NCBI GenBank assembly: GCA_963677345.2
Contig: CAXXLC010000012.1
Span: forward strand, 310,001-374,000
From: Saccharicrinis sp963677345
GTDB lineage: Bacteria > Bacteroidota > Bacteroidia > Bacteroidales > Marinilabiliaceae
Direction: 5' to 3'
Length of the DNA stretch: 64,000 nt
Part shown: piece after piece, positions 1-8,211 of the stretch
Position numbering within the stretch: the first letter of the stretch is position 1
Layout of the letters: every line of letters begins with the position of its first letter
Program-made: the position numbers and the translations under genes
The notes under the pieces: generated by a model
Told to the model about the DNA's origin: nothing
The model's input: the letters and a program-made list of their open reading frames with translations, nothing else
Databases searched by the model: none

Positions 1-153
1 GCCACAATTGCAGCTAAAACGGATGCGGCCATGAATGGACAGAATGTTTCTGTTGAAGGTAAAATGAAAGCCGGATTAGTTGGTACCCAAACAACGGTTG
101 AAGGAAAGATGACTGCAGTTCAGGGAGCAAGCGGTAAAGTGGAAGTAATGTAG
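1..153 (+). CDS. C-terminal end of a VgrG-like type VI spike protein (partial)
   Basis: The frame is open from the window edge to TAG at 151-153 (50 codons). It encodes short beta-rich repeats of the type AAMNGQNVSVEGKMKAG...TTVEGKM, a pattern seen at the C-terminal needle of VgrG/Gp5-type spike proteins where each strand pair adds one step of a beta-helix. The next gene is a PAAR/DUF4280 tip protein and the one after it a large effector, which is the usual order spike, tip, cargo. The family call rests on this context and a 50-residue fragment. The 5' part lies outside the window. Confidence 0.55.
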   Translation, partial: ATIAAKTDAAMNGQNVSVEGKMKAGLVGTQTTVEGKMTAVQGASGKVEVM

Positions 154-190
154 TGAAAAATCAGTAGTGTAAAGTTTACACTATTCGAAA

Positions 191-718
191 GTGTTAAAAA
201 TAAACATTTTACAAATGGCCGGAAAACCAATAGCAACTTTAGGTAGCACGCATGTATGCCCTATGGTAACAGGATATGTACCTCATGTTGGAGGACCAGT
301 AAGTGGATCTGGTGCACCAAATGTATTAATCAATGGCAAGCCTGCTGCCTTAATGGGCGATATGTGCGTATGCGTAGGGCCTCCGGATATGATAGCTCAG
401 GGCGAACCAACTGTTTTAATCAACGGAACTCCTGTTGCAACACAAGGTAGTATGACAGTCCATGGTGGCATAATAACTTCAGGAGAGCCTAACGTACTGA
501 TTAGTACTGCAACGCCTGAAGCTAAAGCTTCAATGGCACTTGCCGAAATGCCAATGCCTGCTTTTACCAAAATAAATGTACTTGCCAATCAGCTTAAAGA
601 TGCCGTAACCGGCAGTAACAATGCCCAGCAACTGAAACAAGCAAAGGCTGCACAAGAAAGAGTGAAAGAAGAGGCAAAAAAGCATGGGTTTTTGCCTGAT
701 GTAGATTTTAGTTTTTAA
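191..718 (+). CDS. PAAR-like DUF4280 type VI secretion tip protein
   Basis: Predicted to cap the VgrG spike and carry the downstream effector. The first ~100 residues are a PAAR-like repeat fold with recurrent G-x-P-N-V-L-I-N-G-x-P steps (PNVLINGKPAALMGD, PTVLINGTPVATQGS, PNVLIS) and Cys residues in THVCPM and DMCVCVGPP that could bind metal at the tip. The last ~60 residues are Ala/Lys-rich and helical. The frame opens with GTG at 191. An in-frame ATG at 215 (MAGKPIATLG) is an equally good start and loses nothing from the PAAR fold. The gene sits 37 bases after the VgrG-like end and 20 bases before the effector, so the three are probably cotranscribed. Confidence 0.85.
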   Translation: MLKINILQMAGKPIATLGSTHVCPMVTGYVPHVGGPVSGSGAPNVLINGKPAALMGDMCVCVGPPDMIAQGEPTVLINGTPVATQGSMTVHGGIITSGEPNVLISTATPEAKASMALAEMPMPAFTKINVLANQLKDAVTGSNNAQQLKQAKAAQERVKEEAKKHGFLPDVDFSF

Positions 719-738
719 CCGAGAATTTATAATCCATT

Positions 739-3700
739 ATGAGAATAGAATATCCTACATTAGATAAGGAGGGAGAGTTAACAGAGGTTGAAAAAACAGA
801 AAAAGTAGCTAAATATTTTGGACATAATAATAGCTTAGGTTTTTATCCGGTAGGACGATTAAATACCTGGCATGGCGGAATTCATATAGAAGGTGACAAT
901 AAAGAAGTAAAAGCTATTGCAGACGGAAGAATTATAGCATATAGAATGGCCGAAAATTATTATCCCCGAAATAATGATGGTAATGAAATACACTATTCCA
1001 ATAGTTTTGTGTTAATGCAGCATAACTACAAAAGCCCAAATGAACAGTCGTTTCGGTTTTATAGTTTGTATATGCACTTATTGCCAAAACTACAGTTAGA
1101 AGAAAAAAATGTAGTGCCTGACCTATTTGCTAAATACACAGGAAAAGTAACTGGTTCCGAAATTGAATCCGGAATTAATGCAAGGTCTGGTTTCGTGACA
1201 GAACAAGCCAGTGACGAAAAAAAAATTGGAGTTAATAAACTCCTCATCCCGGTTGGTGAAACGGTAACATTAGATCCACTACCTACACTACCACCATTTC
1301 AGGGATTTACCAATAATATTAGTTCTTTCACTAATACCTATATAAATCCCATTGAAGCACAATATCAACGTGAAATGGAAGCTCAGCGCTTACAGGCTGT
1401 TATTGACAACCATTGGTCGAGTATTGATGCGTATAAAAAATTGGGTTATAAGAGGATACGCTATAGAAATAATACCGACATCTATATTGCGACAGCAAAT
1501 GGATGTGTAAAAGATTTGGGTGATGGTAAATTGATGATTACAACGGTTGAAGATTCTATTCTTTATTATAACAAATCTGCAACAAAAGGTGCAGTAGTAT
1601 ATAATAAACCTGATAATAAAGGTGGTGCTAAATACCTACGAACTGAGGCCAAAGGAACTGAATTAGGAGAACTTGAAAAAGTATCTGAAAAATGGTTTAA
1701 AATAAAAGGAAAAGAAGAGTATGTATTTAAAGATGTTCTGGCTATCACTAAAACAGTAAAAGAATCCATATCGCTTGACTCTGTTCAAAATATTGATGTT
1801 GAGATAAAATCTGGTACAACAATAGGTTATTCTGGCACATATGGTATTAAAAACAGGAAAAATTATAGTGCCGTGCATCTTGAAGTATTTTCTGATGATT
1901 CGGCTATTAATGATTTTATTGCCAATAAAATGTGCGACGATAACCGGAATCAATATGAAGTACCTAAAAATAAGACTTTGCAAATTGGCAAACCTGTTAA
2001 CGACCTGAAAAAAGACACGTATGTTAAGGTATATGAAAAAAAGGATGATATAGCTCTAATAGGATTTGAAAATATTGAGTTGTTAATAGATTATAGTCAT
2101 TTGGTAGATAATAATAGCACTTATTCTATTAAGGAGGAGGTTTTAAGAGAAGTTAATGCAGATTCAATATATAAATTTTCAATAAAAGATATATTTAAAC
2201 CACAAAAAAACAGATACAGAGATAAAGATGATAAAATACTTGCATCAGCCAATGCTACCCATCGAAAACTAATACTTGAAAAATCAAGAGCAGGAAAACA
2301 ATACTGGGTAAAGTCCAATGCCGTTCCTGATTCGGAAATGTTGGAACCTTTACAACAATTACAGGCAAATCAAGTAACCGGGTTTTTATCTAGCAATGGC
2401 ACAGCAACTGTGCAAACATCAAATTCAATCCAGTCAAAAACACAAAGCAAAACCAAAAGCTTTACACCCTATTGGATAAACCTGACCTCTGATATTGAAA
2501 AGGTATATGAAACAGAACCCAATAGTGAAAATACTACCGATATTATCATAAATGATACTATACTGGTACAAAGAAAATTAGCTTCAGCTACCGATAATGA
2601 TGGTGGTAAATGGGTGAAAATTAATGGACTATATTTTGAAGAAGGCATCAAAAAAACAGCAGAAGGTTGGATTAAAGAATCCGACCTAAGCGTTATTAAT
2701 CCCTATAATTGGCTGGAGTTTGGTTGGGAACTTAAAGAAGATACCGGGAATCAGTATTTTTATAGTTTTGATACAAAGGAAGGAGAAGAACCTCACGAGT
2801 TTATAAAATCTATATGGAATTTAGTAGATTTGAATCAGGATAAAATATTGAATCAATGCGAATTGCAATTGGCCATGCAAAATGAACAAAAAGTAAATAT
2901 ACTTAGCAAACTAATTTGCAAGCACCAAAGCGAGTGGGATACCTGGAAAAACTTTGATTCTTTTGAAAGTGAAGTAAAAGCTATTTATCAAAAAGGAATT
3001 GATCAAGAAGGACATTCTGATGAAAAACAACTACTTGAACAAGCTCGTGATGAACGTATTTCCTTTTTAAAAGAGAAAATACAAAACCTTTGCTTTTGGC
3101 AAGATGTGAAAGATGGCGACATTGGTACTCCCAAAGAAGGAAAAGAACCACGTATTTTCCCAAAAGATTCAAATGTATATCACTTTCACCCAATTGCCTT
3201 TGTGGAGCAGATGAAGAGGATAATTGGTAAAGAGGATATTGATTTATCAGATCCTGATAAGTGGATGTCGCAGTTTGATAATCCTATAAATCCAAGTAAA
3301 GCTTGTTATAGAACAAGTGTCATTGTTCTCAATAATTATGGTGTAGAATGTGGTGGTTTAGGCAAAATGTTAGAAGATAAATATAGTAACGATACTAATA
3401 GATGGAGTAATGTTATTCAGACTGTTATACAAAGTAAGGATGGTAGTTTAATAGATACTGGTAGGATAGATGAGGCAATTAATTATATCAATAGTCAGTT
3501 AGAAATAGGAAAACCAATTGTTGTTGGAGTAGATAAGGAAAAATATACAACCTATAACAAGGATAATAGTACTGACCATTATTTTGTAATAACAGGAAGA
3601 TTGACAGATGAAAAAGGTGAATTATACTATCGTTTTTATGAAGTAGGTACGCATGCAAAGAATAAAGAGATTAAGGGCGTAAGCCAAGAAAATAAATTGT

Positions 3701-3786
3701 ACTTGAATGATTGTAATCGTTTAGTCGGTAAACCTAATTATTCAAATGTAACATTAACGTTAACACAAGTAAGAAAAAATATATAA
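739..3786 (+). CDS. Type VI effector: M23-like N-terminus, SH3-like middle, papain-like C-terminal toxin
   Basis: A 1015-aa polymorphic effector. Residues ~25-400 resemble an M23 peptidase fold: W44-H45-G-G-I-H49 at the first metal motif, Y-M-H113-L, and V-H380-L-E-V-F at the last strand. The usual HxxxD is HxxxH here, and the first His of HxH is Ala, so activity is uncertain. An SH3-like insert lies near 275-345. Residues ~690-845 form a helical hinge ending in DSNVYHFHPIAFVEQMKRI. The C-terminal ~170 residues look like a papain/C39-type cysteine hydrolase, with C856 in KACYRTS and H947 in TDHYFVITGR. It follows the PAAR gene and is followed 15 bases later by a lipoprotein gene that should be its immunity protein. 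The hinge is repeated in three downstream cassettes. The toxin fold assignment is inference; the modular layout is visible directly. Confidence 0.75.
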   Translation: MRIEYPTLDKEGELTEVEKTEKVAKYFGHNNSLGFYPVGRLNTWHGGIHIEGDNKEVKAIADGRIIAYRMAENYYPRNNDGNEIHYSNSFVLMQHNYKSPNEQSFRFYSLYMHLLPKLQLEEKNVVPDLFAKYTGKVTGSEIESGINARSGFVTEQASDEKKIGVNKLLIPVGETVTLDPLPTLPPFQGFTNNISSFTNTYINPIEAQYQREMEAQRLQAVIDNHWSSIDAYKKLGYKRIRYRNNTDIYIATANGCVKDLGDGKLMITTVEDSILYYNKSATKGAVVYNKPDNKGGAKYLRTEAKGTELGELEKVSEKWFKIKGKEEYVFKDVLAITKTVKESISLDSVQNIDVEIKSGTTIGYSGTYGIKNRKNYSAVHLEVFSDDSAINDFIANKMCDDNRNQYEVPKNKTLQIGKPVNDLKKDTYVKVYEKKDDIALIGFENIELLIDYSHLVDNNSTYSIKEEVLREVNADSIYKFSIKDIFKPQKNRYRDKDDKILASANATHRKLILEKSRAGKQYWVKSNAVPDSEMLEPLQQLQANQVTGFLSSNGTATVQTSNSIQSKTQSKTKSFTPYWINLTSDIEKVYETEPNSENTTDIIINDTILVQRKLASATDNDGGKWVKINGLYFEEGIKKTAEGWIKESDLSVINPYNWLEFGWELKEDTGNQYFYSFDTKEGEEPHEFIKSIWNLVDLNQDKILNQCELQLAMQNEQKVNILSKLICKHQSEWDTWKNFDSFESEVKAIYQKGIDQEGHSDEKQLLEQARDERISFLKEKIQNLCFWQDVKDGDIGTPKEGKEPRIFPKDSNVYHFHPIAFVEQMKRIIGKEDIDLSDPDKWMSQFDNPINPSKACYRTSVIVLNNYGVECGGLGKMLEDKYSNDTNRWSNVIQTVIQSKDGSLIDTGRIDEAINYINSQLEIGKPIVVGVDKEKYTTYNKDNSTDHYFVITGRLTDEKGELYYRFYEVGTHAKNKEIKGVSQENKLYLNDCNRLVGKPNYSNVTLTLTQVRKNI

Positions 3787-3801
3787 TCAAAAAATTTAAC
3801 T

Positions 3802-4458
3802 ATGAATAAATTGAGTCTTGTTTTATTGTTAATTGTGATGGTTAATTTTTCTTGTAAACAAAGAAATAATCAACATCAGAATACTACAGAACCTAATTTG
3901 AAAATTGAAGAAGAAGCACAACTTATAACTGTAATAGCAGATTCTATTAATAGAGATTCATGTGAGTTGGTCGTTCGAGATTTTTATAGTTGGTATATCA
4001 AACAAGAACTAGTTTCTCCAACGATTAGTTTTAGTGCAGATTTAAAGAAATATCCAAATGGTTATTGGGCTTTGGATGTTGAAAAATTAAAAGAAGGATT
4101 AACTGATTTTAATTATTTTTCAACAGCTTTCATCGATTTTATTATTAAAAGAAATCAGGAATGCAATGAGGCAATACAGAGAGATAAGCTAACGGATCCA
4201 GATTATATTTTAAGTTTAAGTAATAGTACAAGTAAATATTGTGATTTTCTTTTTTACGACAATTGGTTAGGCGGACAGGATGCTATTGAAGTGAAGGATT
4301 TTAGAATTGTTAATATTAATTACAAGGTAAAAAAGACTTTGTGCATTGTATATGTAGAATCTTTAACTACTTATAATGATGTTTATTCAAAAATTTCTAT
4401 TGAAGTTATCAAAGAAAAAAGAGGATATAAAATAAATTATATTGAGGTAAAATATTGA
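3802..4458 (+). CDS. Putative lipoprotein immunity protein for the effector toxin
   Basis: A 218-aa protein with an N-terminal signal and lipobox (MVNFSC, Cys at about residue 18), so it is probably anchored in an envelope membrane. The rest has no motif I recognise. It contains SINRDSCELVVRDFYSWYI and aromatic-rich segments like those in DUF3828/NTF2-like immunity proteins, but I cannot assign a family. It starts 15 bases after the effector stop on the same strand, the position expected for immunity. A periplasm-facing lipoprotein fits a toxin acting on peptidoglycan. The role is inferred from position and from the parallel toxin-lipoprotein pairs downstream. Confidence 0.6.
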   Translation: MNKLSLVLLLIVMVNFSCKQRNNQHQNTTEPNLKIEEEAQLITVIADSINRDSCELVVRDFYSWYIKQELVSPTISFSADLKKYPNGYWALDVEKLKEGLTDFNYFSTAFIDFIIKRNQECNEAIQRDKLTDPDYILSLSNSTSKYCDFLFYDNWLGGQDAIEVKDFRIVNINYKVKKTLCIVYVESLTTYNDVYSKISIEVIKEKRGYKINYIEVKY

Positions 4459-4659
4459 TACTTAATATTACATATTGTAATCAATAAGATACTTACAATA
4501 ATGGAGAAATAAAATAGTATTTATTGTTGTTGAGTTATATGTTAGAAATTTAAGAAACTAAAAATGAGATGAGGTTCAAGGAAGTAGGGGGCTATTAATT
4601 TCATTAAATATTTATAATGTAAACATAATAGCGTCTGCGATACCTGCTAGAATATAGAT

Positions 4660-5553
4660 AGCTTCGAAAACGAAGTTAAAACCCTTTACCAACAAGGCAT
4701 TGATCAGGAAGATTATCTCAATGAAAAGTAAGAGCTAGAACAAATCAGGTATGAACGAATTTTCTTTTTAAAAGAGAAAATATAAAACCTTTGCTTTTGG
4801 CAAGATGTGAAATATGGCGATATTGGTACACCCAAAGAAGGAAAAGAACCACGTATTTTCCCAAAAGATTCAAATGTATATCACTTTCACCCAATTGCCT
4901 TTGTGGAGCAGATGAAGAGGATAACAGCACCAATAATGCCACCATGGATGGAAATAGCTATAGAAAAAACTGTAATGGCCGCTGGAGCTCACGAAAGTCA
5001 AGAGCCTCTTTATTCATTTGCTAAAAAATGCTTGGAGTTAGGTGGCAGTACAGCTAGACCAGATGACAATGAAAATGGTCAATGGTGTGGGGCTTTTGTT
5101 GGTTGGTGTTTAAATGAAGTGAAATTTAAAGGCGGAACGCAAGCTTGGGAGATTTTAAATTCTCAACACTACATTGATTTAGCTAAAAAAAGAAGATTTT
5201 ATAAAATAATAGAAGAACCTGTTGTTGGTTGCATAGTAGTAATGACAAATTATTTAAAATCAACTGGCAAGTCGAAAGGTTCCGGTCATATTTGTTACTT
5301 ACATAGTGTTGATGGTAATAATTTAGTATGCCTTGGGGGAAATCAAGGAAGTTATTTAAAGTTTTCACCTTTCAAAAAAGTGGGTGCGCATTCAGTTTCT
5401 AAGACAACTGAGCAAAGATTTAATTGCTTTTTAATGCCATTTGATTATCCAGAAAGTTACTATAATTATGATGTTCCCACAATAACTGCTGATATGTCAA
5501 ATAAAAAATACGGTATAAATTTAAAAACTAAAGATAATGAATCTACTACATAA
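4660..5553 (+). pseudogene. Orphan effector 3' end with CHAP/TIGR02594-like amidase toxin
   Basis: From 4660 the frame repeats the effector hinge (SFENEVKTLYQQGIDQEDYLNEK) but is broken by TAA at 4729 and 4783. The open part begins at GTG 4807 (248 codons) and has no ATG before 4912. After the shared DSNVYHFHPIAFVEQMKRI it switches to a new domain: WC94GAFVGWC, GSGH161ICYL and CLGGN179QG form the Cys-His-Asn pattern of CHAP/TIGR02594-like peptidoglycan amidases. Residue numbers count from 4807. The end overlaps the next lipoprotein gene by 17 bases. It looks like a displaced or stored toxin cassette lacking an intact delivery module. Weak translation from GTG 4807 cannot be excluded. Confidence 0.75.
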
Positions 5554-6055
5554 ACCAGTTTTAATATTGTTGATTATTTATTTGTGTTCATGTGTCAATT
5601 CTAGCAATTCATATGATAAGACTAAACTTAATGATAATAATGAATATATAAACCAAGAGAATAGCTCTGGAGTAGAAGACACGTTAATAATAAATAATGA
5701 ATCACTAAATGATTTTTTAGTAAGAACAAAAATTGCTGCTAATAGTGAAGATGATAATGCTCTAAAGAAAATTATTATTTTTCCTCTAAGAGGTTATGCA
5801 GATACATATGATAAGGCATATAAAACATTTGAAGATTTGAAAAGTGATGAGAGAATTTATTATTTCTTTAAGGAAAATATACCTTTTTGTGAAATAATTG
5901 AAAGTGACAAGGAAATTTCTTTAGAAGTTGGAGATGATTGTGAGGCAAATAAATGGTATTCATTTAGATATCTTGGTGACTCATATAATTATTTTAAATT
6001 GGATAAAATAGAAGGAAAATATGTGATTATAGGAGTTTATATCCCGGGTTTCTAA
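5537..6055 (+). CDS. Putative lipoprotein immunity protein for the amidase cassette
   Basis: A 172-aa protein with a hydrophobic N-terminus and lipobox (IYLCSC, Cys near residue 19) followed by an Asn/Ser-rich linker. The remainder is acidic, with no motif I can name. Its ATG lies inside the last 17 bases of the preceding toxin frame, a translational-coupling arrangement typical of toxin-immunity pairs. It is unrelated by eye to the lipoproteins at 3802 and 6938, as expected if each matches its own toxin. The function is inferred from position and predicted localisation. Confidence 0.6.
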   Translation: MNLLHKPVLILLIIYLCSCVNSSNSYDKTKLNDNNEYINQENSSGVEDTLIINNESLNDFLVRTKIAANSEDDNALKKIIIFPLRGYADTYDKAYKTFEDLKSDERIYYFFKENIPFCEIIESDKEISLEVGDDCEANKWYSFRYLGDSYNYFKLDKIEGKYVIIGVYIPGF

Positions 6056-6083
6056 TATTACATATAGCTCCCGAAGAGAGAAA

Positions 6084-6935
6084 AACATCGATACTTTTTA
6101 AAGTGAGGTAAAAGCTATTTACCAACAAGGCATTGATCAGGAAGATTATCTCAATGAAAAGTAAGAGCTAGAACAAATCAGGTATGAACGAATTTCCTTT
6201 TTAAAAGAAAAAATACAAAACCTTTGCTTTTGGCAAGATGTGAAAGATGGCGACATCGATACTCCCAAAGAAGGAACAGAACCTTGTACTTTCCCTAAAG
6301 ATTCAAATGTATATCACTTTCACCCCATTGCCTTTGTGGAGCAGATGAAGAGGATAATTGGTAAAGAGGATATTGATTTATCAGATCCTGATAAGTGGAT
6401 GTCACAGTTTGATAATCCAATAAATCCAAGTAAAGCTTGTTATAGAACTAGTGTTATTGTTTTAAATAATTATGGAGTAACAGGAGCACAATTGGGATCC
6501 CCTGTTGCTGGTAAAAAGTATGAAAATGATACATCTTACTATAGTAATACTATACAAATGGTAATACAGCTTAAAGATGGAACTTTAAAAGGAACAGGAA
6601 GAGAACAAGAAGGTATTGATTATATAGATAAACAATTGGAAAAAGGCTGTCCAATTGTGGTAGGACTAGATGATGATAGCAGGATGGAAACTTATAATTC
6701 AGATAATAGCACTGAACATTTTGTCATAATTACAGGTCGTTTAACTGATGAAAAAGGTTTGTATTATCGATTCTTCGAAGTTGGCACTCATTCAACAGAT
6801 TATAACAAAAAAAATATAGGAGTAACCCCTTTAAACAAATTTAGATTATCTGATAAGAATATGCTAATAGGAACAAAAAGAACTTGTAATCCAAATAGAA
6901 AATATACGGTTGTACAAATAAGAAAAAACAAATAA
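6084..6935 (+). pseudogene. Orphan effector 3' end with papain-like toxin
   Basis: The frame from ~6084 repeats the effector hinge with TAA at 6099 and 6162. The second stop falls at exactly the same codon (EDYLNEK-stop-ELEQIRYER) as in the cassette at 4660. From 6165 the frame is open to 6935. The first plausible starts are GTG 6240 or ATG 6345. The segment from KDGDID to NNYGV is almost identical to the full effector, including KACYRTS. The toxin part then diverges (GAQLGSPVAGKKYEND, later STEHFVIITGR) but keeps the Cys and His. It is a variant of the effector's own toxin paired with a different lipoprotein gene 2 bases downstream. Confidence 0.75.
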
Positions 6936-6937
6936 CT

Positions 6938-7507
6938 ATGAGAATGAAATGGATGATTTTAAGCTACATAACACTTGTAATGACAGGTTGTTATAACAAA
7001 TCTAATTTTAAAAGTGACACTACAATATTAAGCGACACAATAAATATTTCATCAAATAATATATTAGAGTTAAATGATAAAAAAAACTTTAAAAATGAAG
7101 AGGAAATATTAAACGTCGATGTAATATTGAACAAAACGTTTTACTACATAAGTCATACTGATTCTGGTGATTTTGTTATTGATTTTTATCAAAATGGATT
7201 AAATGGATTTATTATTACAACAAATAAAATAATAAATTTTGGATCAGAAACATTTTGTGTAAATATTGATTCAATTGCATCAGATTGTAAGAGAATAGTG
7301 GTATATGTTAGTTCTGAGTATACTGATATATTTGGAGAAAAAACTAAAGAAACTGGATCTTATAGCTTTGAGCCAAAAATTAAACGAACAGGTATTTTTA
7401 TAGTTGATAGTTTAATTTTGATGGTAGACAGTATTTATGCCGGTAAAACAATTCCTATTGTAAAAGAAGAGCCATACGATATAAAAGAAGCAATAGGTGA
7501 TTTTTAA
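6938..7507 (+). CDS. Putative lipoprotein immunity protein for the second papain-like cassette
   Basis: A 189-aa protein. The N-terminus (MRMKWMILSYITLVMTGC) is a signal peptide with a lipobox ending at Cys18. The mature part is rich in Asn, Ile and beta-branched residues with no recognisable motif. It begins 2 bases after the toxin frame and is not obviously similar to the immunity candidate at 3802, although the two toxins are clearly related, which is the pattern expected for specificity pairs. The 6-residue start MRMKWM contains an alternative ATG at 6944. The immunity role is inference. Confidence 0.6.
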   Translation: MRMKWMILSYITLVMTGCYNKSNFKSDTTILSDTINISSNNILELNDKKNFKNEEEILNVDVILNKTFYYISHTDSGDFVIDFYQNGLNGFIITTNKIINFGSETFCVNIDSIASDCKRIVVYVSSEYTDIFGEKTKETGSYSFEPKIKRTGIFIVDSLILMVDSIYAGKTIPIVKEEPYDIKEAIGDF

Positions 7508-7523
7508 CAAAGAGTAAACATTT

Positions 7524-7928
7524 AGCAAACTAATTTGCAAGCACCAAAGCGAGTGGGGTATCGATTTTGGCTCATTAAAATCAGAAGTGGAAGTTTTGTT
7601 GGATGAAGGTATCGAATTGGAAGAAGATAACGCTGAAAAACAATGCCTTATTGATGAGAAAAATATAATACTTAACACAGTAGAGCAAAAAATAAAAGCA
7701 TTTAATTTTTGGGGAGAAGTAAAAATTGCTATTCCTAAAAATATGGACAATATGCCTGATGATTGGATTTACGATCCGATACTAAATGTATTGCGAAAGC
7801 GTTATGCTTGGGAGATGACGTATGAAAAACAAGAAAAGAAAAAGTATAAACCATTTCCAAAATCCAATAAAGTTTATCATTTTCATCTAATTGCTTTTGT
7901 GGAGATTGAAAATCAATTATATTCATAA
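7524..7928 (+). pseudogene. Decayed fourth effector 3' remnant with diverged hinge
   Basis: The first ~40 bases (coding SKLICKHQSEW) are nearly identical to effector bases 2905-2940. The frame then continues as a divergent hinge (FNFWGEVKIAIP..., KPFPKSNKVYHFHLIAFVE) that keeps the YHFH-IAFVE landmark, and it stops at 7926-7928 before any toxin domain. An ATG-less open frame runs from 7524; 7587 is a GTG. There is no lipoprotein gene after it. It shows that the array once held at least one more module, with a second upstream seam at SKLICKHQSEW. Confidence 0.65.
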
Positions 7929-7948
7929 TAATCCTGTAGAAAAAGGAA

Positions 7949-8130
7949 TAGTTTATAAATCGGAAGAATATATCTAAAAGCCAGATAGAGCCAGGACTAT
8001 TTATTGAACAATCTGAATTAGATAAAGAATTCAACAAATGGGCAAACACAAAATAATTTGGTCTCGCAAAGCTCAAATTAAACTTTTTTGAAATTTTTGA
8101 ATTAAAATAAAACTAACTATTGCTAATGAC
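7949..8130 (+). pseudogene. Remnant of a RelB/RelE-like toxin-antitoxin pair
   Basis: An open frame of about 35 codons ends at TAA 8054-8056 with ELDKEFNKWANTK, resembling the C-terminus of small Bacteroidota antitoxins. Overlapping it, ATG 8038 begins HKIIWSRKAQIKLF, a typical RelE/ParE toxin N-terminus (basic, IxWSxxA). The toxin then hits TGA after a run of six T. With five T it would read LFEIFELK. Everything after that is lost. I see a short broken pair. The family call rests on the N-terminal pattern only. Confidence 0.45.
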
Positions 8131-8211
8131 TTAGCGTTCTGTTTGTTTGTAAAACAGAGGCATTAACCATATTATAGATCTATTAATCCGCTATAATACA
8201 TTAAGATTAAT

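Noticed and set aside
1663..1983. Minus-strand frame of 106 codons
   Set aside because: It is opposite the SH3-like and M23-like part of the effector, whose frame is clearly coding.
7412..8076. Two minus-strand frames of ~112 codons
   Set aside because: They lie opposite the immunity gene end and the effector remnant, and have no recognisable motif.
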